NCBI GenBank assembly: GCA_027082825.1
Contig: JALWTO010000032.1
Location: 4,792 to 54,873 of the forward strand
Origin: Acidilobaceae archaeon
Lineage (GTDB): Archaea; Thermoproteota; Thermoprotei_A; Sulfolobales; Acidilobaceae
Direction of reading: 5' to 3'
Length of the DNA stretch: 50,082 bases
Shown: positions 1-8,959 of the stretch, piece after piece
Numbering within the stretch: the first letter of the stretch is position 1
How the letters are laid out: each line of letters begins with the position of its first letter
Notes under the pieces: generated by a model
The model's input: the letters and a program-made list of their open reading frames with translations, nothing else
Told to the model about the DNA's origin: nothing
Database searches by the model: none
Translations under genes and position numbers: made by a program

Positions 1-312
1 CTTGAAGCCCCCATCCTTGTCAAAGTTAAGTATTGGCTTTACAGTAACGCTTAAGGACTTAAGATTAATCTTCATCTTCTCATTTATTGAGGTCATAGTT
101 GTTATAAAACATGCCGCTAATGCAGCAGGGAAGAGCTGCTCGGGCCAGGTTACACCTGAAGGCGGGTTTATCGGAGGTACGCTAAGAGGGTTGTCAACTT
201 CTATCTCGCCAATGTTTATCTTTGTTCGGGTTCTTCCATCTTCAATCCATTCAGACCTTGCAGCCAGAAGCTCGCCAACACTCTCAAAGTCTATTCCCTC
301 AACCACCAGCAT
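1..312 (-). CDS. OsmC-like family protein, 3' end cut off by window start
   Basis: Reverse-strand translation from ATG at 312 reads MLVVEGIDFESVGELLAARSEW...VPPINPPSGVTWPEQLFPAALAACFITTM..., with an OsmC-like 'PEQLFPAALAACF' motif. The + strand ORF 2..337 is its shadow. Confidence 0.65.
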   Translation of the reverse strand, partial: MLVVEGIDFESVGELLAARSEWIEDGRTRTKINIGEIEVDNPLSVPPINPPSGVTWPEQLFPAALAACFITTMTSINEKMKINLKSLSVTVKPILNFDKDGGFK

Positions 313-422
313 CGACCTCGTCTTTATTTTATTGTAGTTAGGTAATCAAAACGAAATAATTAACTGTTAAATCTAGAAAGTTAAAGTAATTTTCCGTCAT
401 CATTTTTTTAAGCCTAGACATG

Positions 423-1391
423 CTATTCTCTTTGCTCCACCCATTGAGCTCTACTCATCAAAACCCTACATAAGAGGACACAGGAAGTTATGTTTAGGAC
501 CCTGGCAACATCCATAAGTCTCGAAACAAGAAATATCTCCCCAGAATCTTCTCCAGAACTCACAGCCTCTCTCAAAATCTCCTCATAAAATGATATCTGA
601 GCACAAAGAGGTCCAAGTCTCTTGGCACTTGGAGAGGCTATATTAGCAGAAACTTCATAGATCATGGACTTTAGGTTTTCTAGAAGGATCTTCAGCTTCT
701 CGGAACCAGTGATATTTATTTGTCCCTCAATCAGCCTCTCAGCGATATCTAAAAGAACATCATTGACGAAACCAAAATAACTTGTAACAAGAGCTGTCTG
801 ATAGTTCTCTATTCCCTCAGGACCTGATGATGGTTTGGCCATCAGATACCTTATTGTGGCATGTTGATGTCTGACAAAGTCCCCTTTTATTATCTGGATC
901 CTATCCTTTATGTCCCCCTTTACCTCTCCTGAAATGATATTCAGAATTAGATCTATAAGCTTTGCAATATTGTGTCCTATTAACTTTATTATAGTCTGGA
1001 TTCCCATCTTTCCGAGGTCCGCAAGAACTCTAACTCTGAGAAGTCCATCTCCCTCCTCATAGACCTCAAGTCCTATAAAGTCGATTGCCTTTCTTTTAGC
1101 CTCTATAATAGATGAGGAAGGATCCTTTACCTTTACAATAGCCTCATCGACCCCACTTACATAGAGACAGTGAACGATTCTTGAGAGAACGTCCTCACCG
1201 GGCATCCTACTGACGTCTACTAATGGTATTGCCTTGGAGCCTCTTTCAGCTGGAACTATCCTAAGATAGTTTCCCTCATCTACTACATAAAGTCTATCAC
1301 CAGGTCTTATCTTGAACCTCTTTACCCAGTCCTTTGGTAAGGTCACGACCAGAGAACTTGTTCCGAGTTTCTGAACTTTCCTTGACTCCAT
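423..1391 (-). CDS. Phosphate uptake regulator: N-terminal AbrB/SpoVT DNA-binding domain plus PhoU domain
   Basis: N-terminus MESRKVQKLGTSSLVVTLPKDWVKRFKIRPGDRLYVV is AbrB-like, followed by a PhoU-like helical region. Divergent from pstS. Start probably the internal ATG at 1391. Confidence 0.85.
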   Translation of the reverse strand: MESRKVQKLGTSSLVVTLPKDWVKRFKIRPGDRLYVVDEGNYLRIVPAERGSKAIPLVDVSRMPGEDVLSRIVHCLYVSGVDEAIVKVKDPSSSIIEAKRKAIDFIGLEVYEEGDGLLRVRVLADLGKMGIQTIIKLIGHNIAKLIDLILNIISGEVKGDIKDRIQIIKGDFVRHQHATIRYLMAKPSSGPEGIENYQTALVTSYFGFVNDVLLDIAERLIEGQINITGSEKLKILLENLKSMIYEVSANIASPSAKRLGPLCAQISFYEEILREAVSSGEDSGEIFLVSRLMDVARVLNITSCVLLCRVLMSRAQWVEQRE

Positions 1392-1504
1392 GCTCAATAC
1401 CAATACCCCATTTAAGTTCATTTCTTCTGAGGCATTATTGTCTAAAATATTTATTGTATATACTTAATCCTTGAAATACAAGCCCCAGGAAAGGCAATAA
1501 AATC

Positions 1505-1531
1505 TATATAGATACAAATAGTTTCTATATA
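1505..1531. promoter_or_regulatory. Inverted repeat TATATAGA-N11-TCTATATA in the phoU-like/pstS divergent intergenic region
   Basis: Perfect 8-bp arms at 1505-1512 and 1524-1531. Confidence 0.5.
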
Positions 1532-1589
1532 CTCTTTAGATTATCTTTCTAAATCCAAATAGAAAACGTGGTATGTGGAGGAAAAGCTG

Positions 1590-2720
1590 ATGTCAGAAAA
1601 GCTAGGGCCTGTTGAAAGGTCAACGCTTAACATAATATTGATGGTAGTTATAGGCCTGATAATAGTCGATATAGCACTTAGGGTAAGCTGTTGCTTCCTT
1701 CAAGGCCACAGAAGTCTATCAAGCCAAGTAACATTAATGGGTTCAGGTTCGACATTCATTTATCCTCAGCTTAAGCATTGGATATCCCTTTTTGAGGAGA
1801 AGAATCAAAACATAGTAGTCAATTATAATCCTACAGGAAGCGGAGCTGGTCAATCACAACTAATTAGAGAGAAGGTTGTAAGTTTTGCATGTTCTGACCC
1901 ACCTCTTTCCCATGACACCTATAAATCTGTTAATGGCAAAATACTTCAGATGCCAGTTATAGTAGGGGCTGTTGTACTAGTTTATAAAATACCTGGATAT
2001 AGCGGACCTTTAAACCTCTCAGCAAATGTTATAGCAGAAATATATTTAGGAAAGATAAAATATTGGGACAATCCAGAAATAGTTAAACTCAATCCCAAGG
2101 CTAAGCTACCTCATATAGAGATAAAGGCAATACATAGATCAGATGCAAGCGGAACCACTCAGGTCTTCACATTTTTTCTTCATAAAGCCGCTCCAAGTCT
2201 ATGGCCAGAGAATCTGGTTGGAAAGGCAATAAACTGGCCTGTAGACAAAACAGGAAGAGGATTAGGAGCTAAAGGAAACCAAGGAGTTTCTGAGTACTTT
2301 AAGACACTTAAGTCTGCAATAGCATATGTTGAACTGGGGTATGCTCTTGAAAACAAATTTAGCATAGCCGCAATAGAGAACCAGGCTGGGGTCTTCGTGA
2401 AACCTAATACAACTACAATGACAGCTGCAGTCGAATCAGCTTTAAAGAGCGGACTCCTGCCTGACTCTCCTTCAGCTGACTGGAGCAATGCTCTTCAGGC
2501 AATAGTCTACGCTTCAGGGAAAAACTCCTATCCTATAGTCAGCTTTAGTTTTATGATGGTTTGGAATGTTTATCCAAAAAAGAAAGCAGAAGCCCTAAAG
2601 ACCTTCATAGAGTTCATAAATACCATTGGACAAGAGAACGTGATAGAAGGTTACGCACCAATACCTAAGGAACTGAGAGAAATTAACCTTAAGTCAGTAA
2701 ACATAATAAGAGGTACATAA
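1590..2720 (+). CDS. pstS: Phosphate ABC transporter substrate-binding protein PstS
   Basis: N-terminal membrane anchor, then LMGSGSTFIYPQLKHW...YNPTGSGAGQSQ...HRSDASGTTQVFTFFL. GGAGG precedes ATG at 1590. Confidence 0.95.
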   Translation: MSEKLGPVERSTLNIILMVVIGLIIVDIALRVSCCFLQGHRSLSSQVTLMGSGSTFIYPQLKHWISLFEEKNQNIVVNYNPTGSGAGQSQLIREKVVSFACSDPPLSHDTYKSVNGKILQMPVIVGAVVLVYKIPGYSGPLNLSANVIAEIYLGKIKYWDNPEIVKLNPKAKLPHIEIKAIHRSDASGTTQVFTFFLHKAAPSLWPENLVGKAINWPVDKTGRGLGAKGNQGVSEYFKTLKSAIAYVELGYALENKFSIAAIENQAGVFVKPNTTTMTAAVESALKSGLLPDSPSADWSNALQAIVYASGKNSYPIVSFSFMMVWNVYPKKKAEALKTFIEFINTIGQENVIEGYAPIPKELREINLKSVNIIRGT

Positions 2721-2721
2721 A

Positions 2722-3636
2722 TTGAAAGGGGATAAACTCCTCTACTATTCTCTTTTCCCCTTTGCTGCAATAGTTATTGCTACATTCATTCTCTTATTTG
2801 CAGTGATCTCATACACATCAGCACCCGCAATAAAGGAATATGGATGGAAGTTGTTCACAAGCAGTGCCTGGTCTCCAAGCGAAATGGGTCCTGAGAGTTC
2901 AAAATATGGGCTTCTTTCACCTCTTTATGGGACACTAGTATCCTCAATAATAGCAGTAATTCTGGCCTTTCCAGTCACAATTTCTGCTGTACTTGTTATA
3001 GAGGACTATGCCCCTCCTAGAACAAGAGACCTTGTTGGATCTTTAATAGAGGTCATGGCAGGACTTCCAACAATAGTCTATGGACTTTGGGGGCTTGAGA
3101 TCTTAGCTCCCCTTCTTAAGGTTCATGTCTACTCTCCCTTACACCAGCTCCTAGGATTTATACCTCTCTTCTCCTGTAGACCGTTTTCTGGATACAATAT
3201 ACTTACTGCAGGAATCCTTCTGGCAATAATGGTACTTCCCTATATGGTTGCCGTTGCAAGGGATTCATATAGATCAATACCTATGACTTATAGAGAGGCA
3301 GCTCTTGCCATAGGAGCTAATAGATATGAATATGCAAAGATAATGATGGGCATGATAAAGCCAGGGCTTATAGCCTCTGCGCTTCTAGGCTTTGGGAGAG
3401 CTGCTGGTGAGACAGTAGCTGTGGCTCTTGTCATAGGAAACGTTCCTTTAATAAGTTCCTGTATTCTGAAGCCAGGATATACAATATCATCATTAATAGC
3501 CAATCAGTTCTCTATGGCCCCTCTTTATCCATACATGATGAACGTACTCTTCACAGGAGGTCTTATACTACTCATGATAGGGGTTATTGCAAACACCGTG
3601 GCAGTAATCATGATATCCAAATCGAGGCTGAGATGA
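2722..3636 (+). CDS. pstC: Phosphate ABC transporter permease PstC
   Basis: Multi-TM permease with EAALAIGANRYEYAKIMM and GRAAGETVAVALVIGN; operon position; TTG start. Confidence 0.95.
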   Translation: MKGDKLLYYSLFPFAAIVIATFILLFAVISYTSAPAIKEYGWKLFTSSAWSPSEMGPESSKYGLLSPLYGTLVSSIIAVILAFPVTISAVLVIEDYAPPRTRDLVGSLIEVMAGLPTIVYGLWGLEILAPLLKVHVYSPLHQLLGFIPLFSCRPFSGYNILTAGILLAIMVLPYMVAVARDSYRSIPMTYREAALAIGANRYEYAKIMMGMIKPGLIASALLGFGRAAGETVAVALVIGNVPLISSCILKPGYTISSLIANQFSMAPLYPYMMNVLFTGGLILLMIGVIANTVAVIMISKSRLR

Positions 3637-4455
3637 ATGGACGCAAGATCCCTTAAGGAGAAGATATTCCTGGTAACAATATTTGCGTTAACAGCTTTAG
3701 GAGTCACACCAGTTTTCTATGTTTTAGCCTCAGTCATCTACAAGGGTATTGAAGCCTTTACTAGAAGAGGAATTGGAATAATCGTTAAGGTCAATGGAGG
3801 AATTCTTCCAGCCATAATGGGATCTTTTGCCCTCTCAATACTCTCGACAGTCATAGGAGTTGTTCTCGCTTTTGTAGCTGGTCTCTTTGTGGCAGAGTTC
3901 CCCAACTCAAGGATTTCCAAGATAACCAAAGTTGCATCAAGAAGTTTGCTTGAAGTTCCTACAGTCCTTCTTGGTATGCTCGTTTATATCCTTCTTGTAG
4001 TTCCTACAGGACACTTTAGTCTCCTTGCTGGTGCAATTGCCCTTGCACTAGTTATGTTACCATATGTAATGGTTCATGTAGAACAAGCGCTTGAGTCAGT
4101 TCCACAGATCTACAGAGAGGCTGGGTATTCAATAGGAATGAGCAGGGCCCAGGTACTTTTTGGTATTACAGTCGGTATTGCTAAAAGAGGGATAGCAAGT
4201 GGAATCCTTATGGGATTTGCTAAGGCTATGGGAGAAACTGCACCTCTGCTTTTCACCATAGGTGCCGCTAGATCATCGTTACCATGCAGCATAATGAGTC
4301 CTGGTGATGCAGTTCCTCTCATGATATTCCAATATGCACAGATGCCACAAGAGTACTATCATGATCTTGCATGGGCAGGATCACTTGTCCTAGTTATTGT
4401 GTTTCTCCTTGTGTTTGTTATTGTCAGGAAACTCATTAAGGAGGTGAAATATTAG
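3637..4455 (+). CDS. pstA: Phosphate ABC transporter permease PstA
   Basis: Permease with YREAGYSIGMSRAQVL and GFAKAMGETAPLLFTIGA; operon position. Confidence 0.95.
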   Translation: MDARSLKEKIFLVTIFALTALGVTPVFYVLASVIYKGIEAFTRRGIGIIVKVNGGILPAIMGSFALSILSTVIGVVLAFVAGLFVAEFPNSRISKITKVASRSLLEVPTVLLGMLVYILLVVPTGHFSLLAGAIALALVMLPYVMVHVEQALESVPQIYREAGYSIGMSRAQVLFGITVGIAKRGIASGILMGFAKAMGETAPLLFTIGAARSSLPCSIMSPGDAVPLMIFQYAQMPQEYYHDLAWAGSLVLVIVFLLVFVIVRKLIKEVKY

Positions 4456-5216
4456 TGGATCATGCAATAGTTGTTGAGAAACTTAATGTTTGGATAAGAG
4501 AAGATCACGTCCTTAAGGATATAGTTCTTAAGGTTCCTCAAGGATATATAACAGCGATAATGGGACCTAGTGGAAGTGGTAAAAGCACTCTCCTTAGATC
4601 AATGAACAGACTTGTTGAACTTATACCTGGAGCTAAGGTCAAGGGCAAGGTTAAGGTCTTCGGGAAAGATATATACACAGAAGACCCTTATAAGGTTAGG
4701 AAAGATATAACTATGGTTTCTCAAAACCCAAATCCTTTTCCACACATGAGTATCTATGACAATGTTGCCATAGGGCCTAGAATACATAAACTTGTTAAAA
4801 ATAGAGAAAAACTTGATGAGTTAGTCAAATGGTCCTTAGAGAAGGCTATGTTATGGGATGAAGTTAAGGATAGGCTCTCTGATCCTCCGACAGTCTTAAG
4901 TGGAGGACAACAGCAGAGGCTTTGTCTGGCAAGGGCCCTTGCACTTAAACCTAAGATACTTATGCTGGACGAACCCACAGCAAACATAGATCCAGTTAAT
5001 TCCAAAAAAATTGAAGATGCAATAAAGGCACTTGTTAGAGACGAGGGGATAACTGTGATCTTTGTAACCCACACCCCTGCTCAGGCTGTAAGAGTATCTG
5101 ACTTCATAGCATTCATATATAATGGGAAAATCGTTGAATATGGTCTCTCAAGAGAACTTGCACTTAACCCAGGTCATGAACTTACAGAGAAGTTCCTAAG
5201 GGGTGAAATAGGGTGA
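4455..5216 (+). CDS. pstB: Phosphate ABC transporter ATP-binding protein PstB
   Basis: Walker A GPSGSGKST, signature LSGGQQQRLCLARAL, Walker B ILMLDEPTANIDP. Confidence 0.97.
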   Translation: MDHAIVVEKLNVWIREDHVLKDIVLKVPQGYITAIMGPSGSGKSTLLRSMNRLVELIPGAKVKGKVKVFGKDIYTEDPYKVRKDITMVSQNPNPFPHMSIYDNVAIGPRIHKLVKNREKLDELVKWSLEKAMLWDEVKDRLSDPPTVLSGGQQQRLCLARALALKPKILMLDEPTANIDPVNSKKIEDAIKALVRDEGITVIFVTHTPAQAVRVSDFIAFIYNGKIVEYGLSRELALNPGHELTEKFLRGEIG

Positions 5217-5824
5217 ATCCATCCCAGGATACAAACGAGGATATTAACCATATAGAGGCAAACCTAATGAGGCTCTTCAAAGTAGCCTTTGAAAGCTTAA
5301 AGACAGTAGAAGAGGGTATGAATAAGGGATCGGCTCCAGATCTTTCTGCAAATACTGCCTATGCAGAACATCTTAAAGACACAATTTATTCTGAGTCACT
5401 CTTTTTCATAGCAAAATGGCAGCCTTTAGGACATGAACTTTTATATATAGAGTCAATAATAAAAGTCTCCTATGACCTCTTCAGAATAACAAGGTATGCC
5501 AATGAAATAGCTCTTACTCTTGCTCTTGTTCCTGGGATGAAAACTAGCGAAAGTACAGTAGAAGTTGCTAGGAGAGCTGGAGCTATGGTCTCCTCGGCAT
5601 TTGATGCATTAATGACAAAGAAGAAAGAAGAGGCAAAGAAGGTTGATGAGCTTGATGAATATATAGACAAGGCTTACAGGGAGTCCTTGAAGATATTAGC
5701 ATCGAAAGATGAAGTAAGCAGAGAGGAAGCTTTGGAGTGTATAATATTGAGACAACTGGAGAGGGTTGCCGATCATGCCACCTATATTGCTAGAGAGGTA
5801 CTCAGAGTCCTAGGTAATTTCTAA
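5213..5824 (+). CDS. phoU: PhoU family phosphate transport regulator
   Basis: Helical PhoU-like protein overlapping the pstB stop by 4 nt; C-terminal ECIILRQLERVADHATYIAREV is PhoU-typical. Confidence 0.85.
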   Translation: MNPSQDTNEDINHIEANLMRLFKVAFESLKTVEEGMNKGSAPDLSANTAYAEHLKDTIYSESLFFIAKWQPLGHELLYIESIIKVSYDLFRITRYANEIALTLALVPGMKTSESTVEVARRAGAMVSSAFDALMTKKKEEAKKVDELDEYIDKAYRESLKILASKDEVSREEALECIILRQLERVADHATYIAREVLRVLGNF

Positions 5825-5863
5825 AGACTACTTCAACACTCCCTCGTCTCGGAAAAGTCCGAT

Positions 5864-7150
5864 TTATAGTGATGCTCTGAGAGCCTCCTCAAGTATTTCC
5901 AAGCCATTAATCAGACTTGACTCACTTATCGTTAATGGAGGATGAAGTCTTATAACATTTCCATAATATCCTGCCTTAAGTAGAAGAAGGCCTCTTTTTC
6001 TTGCTTCCTCTATAATCCTTATCGTAAGTTTCTTGTTCGGCTCTTTACTCTCTTTGCTCTTAACAAGTTCTATTGCTCTCATTATTCCAAGCCCCCTATG
6101 CTCTCCAATAACCTCATATTTTCTTTCCATTTCATTGAATCTCTCAGCTATGATTTTTCCTAATGCCTCGGCTCTTTTACAGAGTTTTTCCCGTTCTATC
6201 ACCTCAATTACCTTGATCGCAACTGCCGCAGCGATAGGATTTCCTCCATATGTTCCTCCAATACTTCCGCTCACAACCTTTTCCATAATCTTCTTTTTAC
6301 CAACCACCGCACTTAAGGGAAGTCCATTAGCTATGGCCTTTCCTAATGTTACCATGTCTGGATCCATATTGAAATGCTCAAATGCCATAAAATGCCCAGT
6401 TCTGCAATAGCCTGTTTGGACTTCATCTGCTATTAGGTAGATTCCATTCTTTTTTGCAAGACTCTCGAGTTCTTTTAAGAACCTCTTAGGAGGTACTACA
6501 AAACCTCCCTCGCCCTGTATTGGTTCAACTATCATTGCAGCTATGGCCTGTGAACTGAGGCTCACATTAACTACCTGTTCAGCTATCGACATAACTATAT
6601 CTACGCACTCATCTTCATCTTTTACTGGCAACCTATAACAATATGGAAATGGTATATGGACTACGTTTGGCGTAAGAGGCTCAAATCCTATCTTATATGG
6701 AATGTACTTCCCAGTCATTGAAAGAGCTAGAGAGGTTCTTCCATGAAAGCCTCCTATAAACGATATTATATAAGTTTTTCCTGAGACCTGTCTCGATATT
6801 TTTGCAGCATTTTCTGTTGCCTCTGCACCACTGTTAAAAAGAGCAACCATTTTCTCTCCAGACATTTTTACATTTTCTGATAATCTCATAGCAAGCTCTA
6901 AATATGAAGGATAGCTAGTAACATGCACACATACATGCCAGAGCTTATGAAGCTGTTCATCAGCCGCTTTTATGAGCTCTGGATTTGCATGACCTAAAGC
7001 TGTAACTCCTATTCCACTTGTAAAGTCTAAGTATCTCTTTCCAGTATCATCATAAAGAAATTCGTTTTCACCCCTAACTATAACCAAGGGGTGCTCAAGA
7101 GGAACACCTGGAGATACAAACTTCTTCCTAAGATTATCCATTTGCTCCAA
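5864..7150 (-). CDS. Class III PLP-dependent aminotransferase (4-aminobutyrate/acetylornithine type)
   Basis: LIADEVQTGYCRTGHFMAFEHF...VTLGKAIANGLPLSAVVG (PLP lysine), SGAEATENAAKISR. Confidence 0.92.
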   Translation of the reverse strand: MEQMDNLRKKFVSPGVPLEHPLVIVRGENEFLYDDTGKRYLDFTSGIGVTALGHANPELIKAADEQLHKLWHVCVHVTSYPSYLELAMRLSENVKMSGEKMVALFNSGAEATENAAKISRQVSGKTYIISFIGGFHGRTSLALSMTGKYIPYKIGFEPLTPNVVHIPFPYCYRLPVKDEDECVDIVMSIAEQVVNVSLSSQAIAAMIVEPIQGEGGFVVPPKRFLKELESLAKKNGIYLIADEVQTGYCRTGHFMAFEHFNMDPDMVTLGKAIANGLPLSAVVGKKKIMEKVVSGSIGGTYGGNPIAAAVAIKVIEVIEREKLCKRAEALGKIIAERFNEMERKYEVIGEHRGLGIMRAIELVKSKESKEPNKKLTIRIIEEARKRGLLLLKAGYYGNVIRLHPPLTISESSLINGLEILEEALRASL

Positions 7151-7230
7151 ATTTCATCTACCCTTTTTGAAAAATTTCCAAGAATTCTAGGTATATTTTT
7201 CAACTAAAAACTTTTTGTACAAAACTACTC

Positions 7231-7263
7231 TTTTTGAAGGTTCAATTTATGAACCTTCAAAAA
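7231..7263. terminator. Perfect 14-bp inverted repeat with 5-nt loop; possible RNA hairpin or terminator of the amidohydrolase gene
   Basis: TTTTTGAAGGTTCA-ATTTA-TGAACCTTCAAAAA; overlaps the 3' end of the minus-strand amidohydrolase. Confidence 0.5.
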
Positions 7264-8884
7264 CCAATTTGCCTCCAATGAAGACCTTAAGTGGTTTCAT
7301 CCCAAGAACCTGTTTTTCGGTAGGATGCAAGGTGTTCAAATTCCAGACAACAAGATCAGCTTTCTTTTCAGGGACCAGAGATCCAACAATATCCTCCATT
7401 CCTATTGCTTTGGCAGCAAGAGATGTATACATGGCTAAGGCCTCTGGGAAGCTTATAGATTCCTCAGATCCATAGTCAAACATCTTATCCTTCAGCCTTG
7501 GCTTCCTAAAAACAGCCCCATATAGACCCTCTCCTGCATTAGGACTACCAACAAATGGAGCATCAGAACTCCCAGCAGTTATAACTTCCTGATTCAAAAG
7601 ACTTCTCAATGGAAACGATCTTTTTGTTCTGTATTCACAGAGGTTTGATGCATAGATGTGACCATGTGTGTATATGAAGTTAGGCTGGGTCTTGACACAA
7701 ATTTTAAGATCACTGAGAAAATCTAGACCTTTTTTAGAAACAAGTATTGCATGAATTATGCTCAGGCTACATTCTTTAACCTTTTTTCTATCAAAGGACC
7801 TTTTATAAGACTCAGTTATTTCGTCTACGGCTCTGTCCCCTATAGCGTGTATAGCTACTCTCATATTATTATCTAAAAATAATTTCAACATTTTTTCTAG
7901 ATCAGATGGTTCTGTTACTCTTATACCCTTGAAGTTCTTCATTGGCTTTCCGTTCATACACCAGTCATCATAAAGTAGGGCTGTTCTTGCAAGCCCTGAT
8001 CCATCATAAAATATCTTAATTAAGTTAGTTCTTAAATGGCTGTCTTCATAAACTTTAGATGACAAGACTTTCTTAAAAGCTCTTTCGGCCTCTGAAACAT
8101 TACTTATTGCATAGGCAACCCTTACTCTAATCTTCAGGTCTCCCCTTTCATTAAGAATCCTATATGCATTAATGATGTTTTCCCAAGCCCCAAATGTCCC
8201 TGTGTCTTCAATCGAAGTAAAACCATTTGAAATCCATAACCTCTGAGCCTTTAGTATTCCTCTTGTCCATTGGTCCTGTGTTGGAGGAGGCAAAATCTTA
8301 AGCACTAGATCCATGGCAGTGTCCTTAAGAATACCGGTTGGCTCACCTTTTTCATCCTTCTCTATTAGACCTCCCTGTGGATCTAAAGTATCCTTAGTTA
8401 TCCCTGCCCTTCTTAAGGCCTCGCTATTAGCTATAACCATATGTCCACTCACATGTTCAACTATGATTGGGATATTCTGATCTACATCATCAAGATCCCA
8501 TCGGTTTAATATTCTCCCAAAAAGACCTTCATCAAAACCATATGCATAAATCCACTTTTTTCCCTTTCTTATCTCACTTCTGATTATGTCCTTAATTTCA
8601 TCAATATTACTAGCTTTGCCAAGATCAATACTAGTTTCTATATAAAGCCCTGCTACTGAGAGATGACAGTGAGAGTCTATGAGACCAGGAGTCACAAGGT
8701 TATTATCAAAGTCAAGCACCTCAAAATTATTATCTTTAACCTTTTTAACAGCATCATTAAAAGATCCAACAAAGGCTATAGTATCTCCCTCTATAAGAAC
8801 AGCTTCTTGAACCACATTATATGGAGATAGACCAGTATAGATCTGTCCCCTTATTATCAAAGACCTCAAAAATCTTTCACCCAC
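7247..8884 (-). CDS. Amidohydrolase family protein (Amidohydro_3 / YtcJ-like)
   Basis: VTPGLIDSHCHLSVAGLY, VAIHAIGDRAVDEI, GSSDAPFVGSPNAGEGLYGAV, GSLVPEKKADLVVW. Confidence 0.9.
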   Translation of the reverse strand: MGERFLRSLIIRGQIYTGLSPYNVVQEAVLIEGDTIAFVGSFNDAVKKVKDNNFEVLDFDNNLVTPGLIDSHCHLSVAGLYIETSIDLGKASNIDEIKDIIRSEIRKGKKWIYAYGFDEGLFGRILNRWDLDDVDQNIPIIVEHVSGHMVIANSEALRRAGITKDTLDPQGGLIEKDEKGEPTGILKDTAMDLVLKILPPPTQDQWTRGILKAQRLWISNGFTSIEDTGTFGAWENIINAYRILNERGDLKIRVRVAYAISNVSEAERAFKKVLSSKVYEDSHLRTNLIKIFYDGSGLARTALLYDDWCMNGKPMKNFKGIRVTEPSDLEKMLKLFLDNNMRVAIHAIGDRAVDEITESYKRSFDRKKVKECSLSIIHAILVSKKGLDFLSDLKICVKTQPNFIYTHGHIYASNLCEYRTKRSFPLRSLLNQEVITAGSSDAPFVGSPNAGEGLYGAVFRKPRLKDKMFDYGSEESISFPEALAMYTSLAAKAIGMEDIVGSLVPEKKADLVVWNLNTLHPTEKQVLGMKPLKVFIGGKLVFEGS

Positions 8885-8959
8885 ACATTGGACAATATAC
8901 TATTATTCTAGATAAATTTTTATTCCACTGTTCATTTTTTAAAATGTGGTGCTAGGGAT

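Noticed and set aside
2-337. 111-aa + strand ORF
   Set aside because: Shadow of a truncated minus-strand OsmC-like gene whose translation makes family sense.
2180-2488. Antisense ORF over pstS, and similar shadows (6033..6410, 16489..16830, 26765..27094, 29372..29740, 33116..33466)
   Set aside because: All lie opposite strongly recognised genes; typical mirror-frame translations.
5849-5862. Small hairpin TCGGA-AAAG-TCCGA between convergent phoU and aminotransferase genes
   Set aside because: Only a 5-bp stem; could be a terminator but too short to support.
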